Source: Pezicula radicicola (taxonomy: Eukaryota; Ascomycota; Leotiomycetes; Helotiales; Dermateaceae). From it: a stretch of 64,000 bases of DNA. The notes under the pieces are model-generated. The model had not been told where the DNA came from, ran no database searches, and saw nothing but the letters and a program-made list of their open reading frames with translations. Of this stretch, positions 56,796 through 64,000 are shown one piece after another (positions within the stretch are counted from its first letter, which is position 1; every line of letters starts with the position of its first letter). The position numbers were made by a program, and so were the translations under genes. The stretch spans positions 216,123 to 280,122 of the forward strand of contig PDUO01000007.1 of the NCBI GenBank assembly GCA_003008705.1, in the 5' to 3' direction.

Positions 56796-58390
56796 ATGGC
56801 AATAAAATCTTCGAAATCCGCCAGAGCGAAGCCTGCTGAGGCCCATGGATATGAGTTTGGAGGACCGTAAGTCTTTCCATACCTGTTGGGGAACTTTGAG
56901 CTGACCGTGTCATATTAGATTGGGCGCATTTGGTGTCTCCTTCGGTCTGCCAATTCTCTGCTATGCGACTACCTTCCTCTGCAACGACATATCCGGCTGT
57001 CCTATCCCCTCAGCGCTGTCTCCTTCCACATTGACAATCGACCAGTTGAAACAAGATGCGGGATGGCCTGCAGAAGGACTGAAAGGCCTTGCTAGCTGGG
57101 ATGTCACTCTCAAGGTCGTGGGATACTATGCGCTTAGTTTAATACTGCACAGAGTACTTCCAGGTGAAGAGAAGGAGGGTGTCGAGCTTGCCTCTGGAGG
57201 AAAGCTCAAGTACAAGTTCAACAGTATGCAAGTTTTGATTTCATGCAGAAACATGCTCACAAATAACAGCCTGGTCTTCCACGATGGTTACTCTCACCCT
57301 CTGCGCTGCCGGAACAATCGCCCAGGGCGCTGATTTCCCTGTCTGGACTTTCATTTACGACAACTACCTCCAGATCCTTACTGCCAACATCATGATATCC
57401 TACATACTTGCGACTTATGTGTACGTCAAAAGCTTCGGCGTGAAGCCCGGCAATAAGGATCTCCGGGAGCTCGCAGATGGTGGACATTCAGGAAACATGC
57501 TTTACGATTGGTTCATTGGACGTGAACTCAACCCACGTATTACCATACCACTCATTGGCGAAATTGACATAAAAGAATTCTGTGAATTGCGCCCTGGTCT
57601 CATGGGCTGGCTTTTCATGGACTTTGCCTTTATAGCACACCAGTACAAGACCTACGGTCATGTCACAGATAGCATTGGGCTTATTACCGCTTTCCAGGTA
57701 CTGTACGTTTTGGATTCATATTGGATGGAATCTGCAATTCTCACCACCATGGACATCACAACCGATGGTTTTGGGTTTATGCTTGCATTCGGAGATCTGG
57801 TTTGGGTACCATTCATTTACTCTCTCCAAGCTCGGTACCTTGCTGTTTACCCACTTTCGCTTGGTCTTTACGGAACATGCGGTGTTCTTGCTGTTGTTGC
57901 TTTAGGATACTACATTTTCCGTGGTACGAACAACGAGAAGAACCGCTTCAGAACAGATCCTAAGGATCCTCGAGTCTCTCATCTCAAATACATTGAGACG
58001 GCTTCTGGCTCAAAGCTCCTAGTTTCAGGATGGTGGGGTACAGCACGCCATATCAACTATTTCGGTGACTGGATTATGGCATGGGCTTACTGTCTACCAA
58101 CCGGCATCGCAGGCTACATTGTGCAACACAACTCTGAGGCTCCCGGAAGCGGCACGTCTGCTGCGGATGGAAGCTTTGTTTATAAGGGAGATGGTGTAAC
58201 GACCGAGGTTGTACAGGGTGAAGCAAAGGGTTGGGGCATGATCATCACGTATTTCTACGTCATCTACTTTGGAATCCTTTTGATTCACCGCGAAAGGAGA
58301 GATGAAGCAAAGTGTATCCGCAAGTATGGTGAGGATTGGAAAAAGTACACGAAGATCGTCAGATCCAGGATCATACCTGGTATTTACTAG
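56796..58390 (+). CDS. ERG24: delta(14)-sterol reductase (C-14 sterol reductase)
   Basis: Exons 56796-56866, 56919-57223 and 57270-58390 (introns 52 and 46 bp) join to 498 aa, a normal length. The enzyme reduces the C14-C15 double bond left by CYP51 demethylation, using NADPH, in the ER membrane during ergosterol synthesis; it is the target of morpholine-type inhibitors. Seen: Lys-rich N-terminus, then GYEFGGPLGAFGVSFGLPI, several hydrophobic spans, FIGRELNPRI, LRPGLMGWLFMDFAFIAHQY, MDITTDGFGFMLAFGDLVWV, and the family signature LLVSGWWGTARHINYFGDWI, ending in HRERRDEAKCIRKYGEDWKK and RIIPGIY. The terminal signature and ERRDEAKC segment also occur in the C-7 reductase and lamin-B receptor family; overall similarity and length favour ERG24. 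Confidence 0.93.
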
Positions 58391-59412
58391 GTGCATATGC
58401 TTGGTACGAAAATTGCCAGGAGGATTAGCGGATAACAAAATTGGTCCTTAAAGACTGTATTAGAAGTGGAATACTTCAAGCTACGTATTTTGTAATTAAT
58501 CTAGGGGAGAGCAAACCTGCCAGCTCAGGTCAAAGAAAGATAAGCTTTTGATTCTATGCAATGAATTAGTTTCAAATTATCGAGTGATGTCAACTTCTGA
58601 GAGTTAATAACACTACCTAAAAGCAAGTGAATGATCCAGGAAGCTGCTTTCAGAATCACCGAATCTAATTGCTAGACTTCATGACCAATCTAGTCAAGTT
58701 GAGCACTCATATTCACGCAATATAACTCAATTGAGTCCCAATAATATCTAACCTCACCAAGAAGTAGTATGGATGGATAGTTGACTGTCATACTCTGGCT
58801 CACCATAACTCCATCCTCCTTAACGAAATAGTTCAGTGATTGAATGTGCTCTGGTGATTTTCCTGAATCTTTCACCGCACAAGAATAATATCATGTCACG
58901 CATAGCAGACAGTGTAATCTAATCTAGTAGAATCAAACATTTTAATTTCCTCGTGTAGCTATGTACTTCGCTGGCTAAAGTAAAGTTGGTTGATAAAAGA
59001 ATCCCCCATGCCCATACCCAACCCATCAAATGCATTTGTGCGTACTGTATGTCCAAGTCCCTTTCTAACTTCTCTTTTATAGGTAGGAAACTTCTGGAGG
59101 ATAATGTCTGCACAGCAGGTGAGTCCCGTAGTAGTGGTGGTTTTTCATGATCTTATATAATACAACGCGCCACGCTTAGGATCAAAATCCGGAACTCCAA
59201 ATCCCAATGCCCAGGCCCAAATGTTGCGTATGTACAGAAGAAGAAAGAAGTTCTCAAAGATGACGTATCCACGTTCGATCATGGTCGCTAGTTTTCGTTT
59301 CGTACGGTACGTTTGTTGGGGTATCTTGAAGAAAAGAAGAAGAAAGTTGCTCAAATGGCATGGAGAAGAAGTGGGATTGATTGTGGATGGAATCGACGAT
59401 GATGTCAGGTGT
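58391..59412. other. intergenic region
   Basis: Convergent 3' flanks of ERG24 (+) and the GH55 gene (-). Frames at 58690-58875 and 58919-59113 are short and unconvincing. Confidence 0.55.
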
Positions 59413-61982
59413 TTAGCACTTGACTGCTGGTGTTGTGTATGTGCCATTAGTGCTGACAGTGGTACCAGCTCCCTGGTTGAAAAATCCGATGGTTGCGCAG
59501 AAAGTATTGCGGTTATCAGCATCAAGAGCTGCGCTCTTGCCATCGACGGTGACCATGTTGACTGATGCCTTGGTCGAGAGACCGTACATGTATATGCTGC
59601 CAGAATCTTCGACTGAGACCATGTTTTCTTGACAACTTTCGGTTTCCAGACAAGTTTGGTCGTAGTTGTCGAAGAAACTATAGAGACCTGCACCGTAAAT
59701 AAAGACGTCTTCAGATCCAACGATACGAAGACCCCATGACTTGGCACAACCGGCAGTAGTGCCGTTGTTGCAGGAGGTGGCGAAGTCTGGGTCATCGTAG
59801 GCGGCGTTGACAGTGAATGGTGTGGTCGCATCAGGGTTGGCTTGGAAGTATGGTGTCTCGGTTTGGATGAGAGCCATGTAGACATTGGCGGCGTTTGAAA
59901 TCTGGTAGTTGTAAAGGACAGAGTGCTCGGAGGAAGTACCGTACATCCAGACTGGGCCATCCTCAGAGGCGACGAGGACACCGCGGCCATTGAAGATGTT
60001 GATCTGGTTGTGGTCACTAAGATCTAGCTCGTGATCGCTGACCCAGAACCAGTTGTTCTCGAGATAAATGGAAGATTCGTTGGTGACGTGGAGCAGAAGG
60101 AAGGCCCCCTCACATGAAGGGTTGGCAGCTGCAGTGACGTTCGGGTTCTTTGTGCAAGTATCGGATTGTAACTTGGTACCAGCACTACCTCCAATTCTGA
60201 AATGGACATCCCACATACCAGCAGAACCTTGGGTTGCTTCCTTTACATTCCATTCGACCATAATAGCGCCTGGTTGTGGCCCGCTGGTCTCGAAGATCAA
60301 GTCAGACATCTCAACAGATCCTTCATCACCAGGTTGGCCGACTTGGAAGACTGGCTTAGGGTTACTTTGGTCGCTGAATGCAGTTCCACCTGCCATGATA
60401 AGCGGCCAGATCTCGCCAGTGATCTTGATGTCTTTCGGGACCTTGATTGTGTCTGTGATAAGATAGGCACCGTGATCAAAATAAACAATATCGCTGGTGG
60501 AGCAGTTGCTCAAAATAGCCTGAATGGCAGCAGTATCATCGGTCGTTCCGTCACCCTTGGCGCCAGCTGACTTGACACTGACAAAGTTGGAAGCTGGTAC
60601 TGTCTCGTACTGCGGCTTAGAGCGTGTGAAGACGTTACCAGCAGAATCGAGAAGGGTAGCTGGCTTCGTAGTGTTTGTGGCTAGTGTAGCTTGTACAGCG
60701 CTTCCAGTGGCGACACTGCCGTAATTGCGTCCCTGCATCCATGATGCGATCTTGCTATTTCCTGCCAGAATGGTTGAGGATGTTCCGTTGTTGTGAACTG
60801 CGATTGGAACGTTGTTTGACATATCAACGTTCTCAATGATCAAAGTGCCATTTGTAGAGCCTTCAGTAGTGGTGTAAGCGGTGGCAATTCCAACTGCAGT
60901 GTTGGATATGGTGCTGTCAAGAAGCAAGACAGAGCCAACTGTCTGACCTGTGCTACCTCCATTGGACATGTCAATGCCGATATTTGCATTGTTGATGGTG
61001 ACACCCTGAAGAGTCCATGCCCAGTTCCAGTTCATGAAGATGGCAGTCTGGCAGCCGTTGAATGTAAGGTTGCGAGTTGTGAACTGTTGGCTTCCAAGAA
61101 AGGCACCGTATTTTCCGCCGTTGAATGTCAAGTCTGTCATGAAACCACCAGAGCCATTGTCCATGAAGATACCCTGCTGAACGTTTGAAGTTCCTATTGA
61201 GGATCAGCTTGAGTTACTTACACCAATGGAATGATTCGAAGAACACGGGGAGAGTAACATACCTCCATCAGTGCGCATGTTGAAAACAATGTTCTGCAAG
61301 CTGGTGGCTTGGGCAACCTGCCAATGAATACCTGCTCCTGAGGTTACAGGCATAGCGGTCAAATCAATGACAAAGTTTCGAATTTGACGGAAAAAGTTGT
61401 TCTGGTTGGTGTACCAGTTGTTTCCGGAATTATCATATGGGTCTGCATCGATCAGGGCCATTCCAGTAAAGGAAGCAGCGCCCTTTATGGTGGGAGGATT
61501 CAAGGCATCGCCAACAAATTGGGTGTAATAGAGTTGAATGATGGGAGTGCTGATGAGATAAGTGCCAGTAGGGAAATATACGATAGCGGGAGTGGTAGTG
61601 GACGAGTCGCAACCCTGACCGCAACGAGAACCATCGGTAATCGCACTATTGATAGCAGCGGTGTCATCGGTAGTTCCTGGACGGGAATCAGCTTTGCGAC
61701 GGCATTCAAAATAGCTGAATTGATTCAGAGGTAGGTTATTGCTTTTCAATGAGAGAAGACACACATACCATCACCCTTAGCACCGTAGTCCTGGACATTG
61801 CGGAAGATTTTGTAAGAGGAGCTGCTTCCAAAAGCAACAGTGCCTTGGCGTTCAATGGAAGAAAGCCAGTAGCTGGAGCTCGACGAAACTGCTGCTGTGG
61901 AGGCCTGAGGAGATGGAGCTCCAGAGACCAGGAGGAGAAGGCGTAGAGCCACGAAAAGAGTGATAATTGAGAATGAAGACAT
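59413..61982 (-). CDS. GH55 exo-beta-1,3-glucanase, secreted
   Basis: Three exons, 61982-61769, 61676-61263 and 61193-59413 (introns 92 and 69 bp), give 802 aa. GH55 enzymes hydrolyse beta-1,3-glucans such as laminarin and cell-wall glucan, mainly from chain ends. The N-terminus is a signal peptide (MSSFSIITLFVALRLLLLVS, then GAP). Two tandem right-handed beta-helix (pectate-lyase-like) domains each open with the same motif: NVQDYGAKGDGTTDDTAAIN around residue 70 (split by intron 1 at GDG) and KSAGAKGDGTTDDTAAIQ around residue 421. Intervening landmarks include IFMNWNWAWTLQGVTI and, in domain 2, GGTAFSDQSNPKPVFQVG, GMWDVHFRIGGSAG and SWGLRIVGSEDVFIYGAGLY. Length and repeated domain start are typical. 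Sequons are frequent. The large 59145-60017 frame inside is a shadow in another phase. Confidence 0.94.
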
Positions 61983-64000
61983 CGTAAAGTAGTACCAGCT
62001 GCTGAAGGATGTTCTAAATGAATGTGGAGTCTATCCACAGCAATGTCTTGTCAGCGTTTATATCTTCATCAAGTCGTAAAAGTCGTGAGTGTTTGTGATT
62101 TTGGGATATGGGGCATGCAAAGTAGACAAGATACCTCTTCTTCAGTCTGGTGGTATTGAGAAGAAGCGGGTTGATTCCAGGTGGTTTCTGTTGGTTGGGG
62201 GGGAAAGGGATTGTGTAGGCAGAAAAGTTTTAAATAAACAGTAGCAAAAAGGACAATTGATGTGGCTCCTGACTCCAGCCTTGCGTGAATCAATGAATGC
62301 CTCGCAAAGGGAAGGCTGGCTAGTGCAAATTTGGCGGAGGCTTTTAATAATAACTAACAGCACTACTTAAGGGATAAGAAATAAGAAAGAAAAAAAACTG
62401 GGGCCACTGACAATATTATCAAAAAGCGACAATGATTTTGGTCGAGGGACGACCGGTGTAGTGAATGAAGCGCAACTGCTAGAGGGCGTGTGGTCAGGAA
62501 GCTTCTCCCCAAAGGGGGCTCCATAGACATTTATATTGAGTCGCCGCCCATTGTCGTCCTTTGTCGACGCACCACCATACCAGGGTCTCAAAAGACCCAC
62601 GGCCTCGTCGTCTGCTTCTTCGGCGCAAGCATAGACCTCCTCGTCTTGGCCCCTCTGAACAAACACATCTGGCCCAAGCAAAGGTACTTTAGATTTAGAC
62701 TCACAACCAGGATCGCTCAAGACTGGGGGCCGAGATCCAACAAGAGCCATCGCAGCCATGTCGAGGAATGCCACAACCACCACCACCACACTGGTTCTGC
62801 CCGCCCTTAGCGAATTGCCCTTTGAGAGCTTCTGCCACCTTCACCCCCTGATTGGAAGAAAAAGAAGATTCGAACGTGTGAATCGAAACGCGGACCCGTC
62901 AATTTAGAGTGTTGTTTACAGGTTCATTCGATGTTCCTGGGGGTCTCTGATTTACCCATGCGAAATCCAAGGGGCTCAAGGTGATTCTGTCAATGCCGTA
63001 CAAACAGAACATGCAATCGACAATCGTGAATGGTCTGATGAGAAGCTAAGGCCCTGTTGCTACCATAGGCTGTTAAGGTGCAGACATGAGGCTATCCCCG
63101 CCCTGCAGTGGCAGTATCTAGGTACCTGTCGTTGGTCGTTGGTCAATAGGGTTGAAACGGTTAGCTGTGTCGCAGAAGATGGCTCAGGGTCGTCGAGAGT
63201 GCCGTGTCATTGGGTGACGAGGTTGAACAGGGGAATTTGCAAGGTGGTCAAAGATGGTTGTCGGGCGCCAAGTGGCGGTCATGTCTATGCTGGAAGCGGC
63301 CTGGCTCACGGGAAGATCCTCAGATTGGCTTTGCTACCGAATCTACCGAGATAGGATCGACGAGCTTTGGGCCCTGACTGCACTCCTTTGAGCGAAACCT
63401 TCTCCACAGAATCCAATCCATCGCTGGGATAAGCGCACTATGATCGGGGAGATCAGAGAATCACGTTCTCCTTCGACATCAGACGGTCTGCACCCCGCCA
63501 TGCAATATTAGAGTAAGCAACGTACCATGATAATAGCATCATTTATACAAAACAAGCCTTCCTTCATTTCCAGCCATCGGCCTTCTACATTCACCCAGGA
63601 ACTTCGTCGGGCGGTAAGGAGCTCATCTCATCACAGTTGACAACAATGAAGCGTTGCATTCGATATCATAGCAAAATCCAGTTTCTTTGACCCTTTCAGC
63701 AAGGCAAGGGCAGCTCAGAACTCTTTTGCTCAACTTTTGTTTCGTTTCATGAGCTGTCGAGATCAGACGACGCTCACTCTGTTCGTTGGTTGGAAGGAGT
63801 TCAGTGTTTCGAAACAACACGTCGTCCTGCAGGGGGAGTTGCGATTTTTTGAGACTTTTGAAACACGGGGATGGAGTCGAAATTTCTTAACCGAGTCATA
63901 ATTGTGTCTCTTATTGCAGGTCGCTCATTTATTTTTGACCTCTTTTGCCACAATCCAGACTCCTGAAGGTTCTCTGAGGTTCATGGAAATTCTGGCCATG
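61983..64000. other. intergenic region to window end
   Basis: The first few hundred bases are the GH55 promoter (candidate TATA at 62056-62062). Short frames at 62367-62810 and 63139-63354 overlap on opposite strands and match nothing I know. No repeats stand out. Confidence 0.5.
62056..62062 (-). promoter_or_regulatory. possible TATA box of the GH55 gene
   Basis: Minus-strand TATAAAC about 75 bp upstream of the ATG at 61982; position fits a core promoter. Not otherwise supported. Confidence 0.4.

Noticed and set aside
59145..60017. 290-codon minus-strand frame
   Set aside because: Out-of-phase shadow of the GH55 gene; Thr/Ser/Pro-rich and lacking any domain.
62367..62789. 140-codon minus-strand frame near the right end
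   Set aside because: Overlaps an opposite-strand frame of similar size; no domain, no clear promoter or splice structure.
1..64000. CRISPR array, prophage, integron or secondary-metabolite cluster
   Set aside because: No regularly spaced direct repeats of suitable size, no phage or backbone biosynthetic genes; the genome is fungal.

Overview
This window is nuclear DNA of a filamentous ascomycete (Pezizomycotina). Three things point to this: short 45-250 bp spliceosomal introns with GT...AG ends and TACTAAC-like branch sites, an ergosterol-pathway gene (C-14 sterol reductase), and fungal-specific families (HET, 2EXR-like, DUF3074, GH55). The style of the hypothetical families suggests Leotiomycetes/Helotiales, but that is inference. 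No CRISPR array, rRNA, provirus or biosynthetic gene cluster was seen. I rebuilt exon structures by hand by joining reading frames across GT...AG introns; frame and length close exactly for every intact multi-exon gene listed.

Layout. 1-7055 is gene-poor. 7056-10062 (-) is transportin (Kap104/karyopherin beta-2). 11628-12146 (-) is a proteasome assembly chaperone 4-like protein. 12294-14194 (-) is a Gln-rich protein with an ING-like PHD finger. 14195-24137 is a long sparse region with a degenerate family member (14787-15400), a tRNA-like cloverleaf (16705-16800), an intact 201-aa gene of the same family (17404-18245) and two adjacent TA-flanked miniature inverted-repeat elements (18439-18858). 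24138-25163 (+) is an intronless orphan gene. 28190-29198 (-) encodes a secreted, glycosylation-site-rich homologue of bacterial cyclohexadienyl dehydratase / family 3 solute-binding proteins. 30031-30546 (-) is a short 2EXR-like gene.

32923-36308 (+) is a nine-exon GH3 beta-glucosidase, followed by a DUF3074 protein (36773-39016, -) and a 1427-aa Sip3/Lam-type BAR-PH-GRAM-VASt membrane-contact-site protein (39839-44292, -). 45050-47408 is a wrecked HET-domain gene. After a 35-N assembly gap comes a second GH3 beta-glucosidase (47865-51113, -). A repeat-bearing sparse region with decayed ORFs follows (51114-55412), then the C-14 sterol reductase ERG24 (56796-58390, +) and a GH55 exo-beta-1,3-glucanase (59413-61982, -). 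The last 2 kb holds no gene I can support.

How the genes relate. Housekeeping genes (nuclear import, proteasome assembly, sterol synthesis, sterol/lipid contact sites) alternate with secreted carbohydrate-active enzymes (two GH3, one GH55) and with decaying or mobile-element-rich stretches. ERG24 makes sterol intermediates and the Sip3-like protein probably moves sterols, but nothing in the sequence shows co-regulation. The least ordinary contents are the secreted bacterial-type dehydratase homologue, a dispersed ~18-bp minisatellite family (seven sites, one inside a miniature transposon), and an intergenic motif built on TACTGTAC/GTACAGTA.
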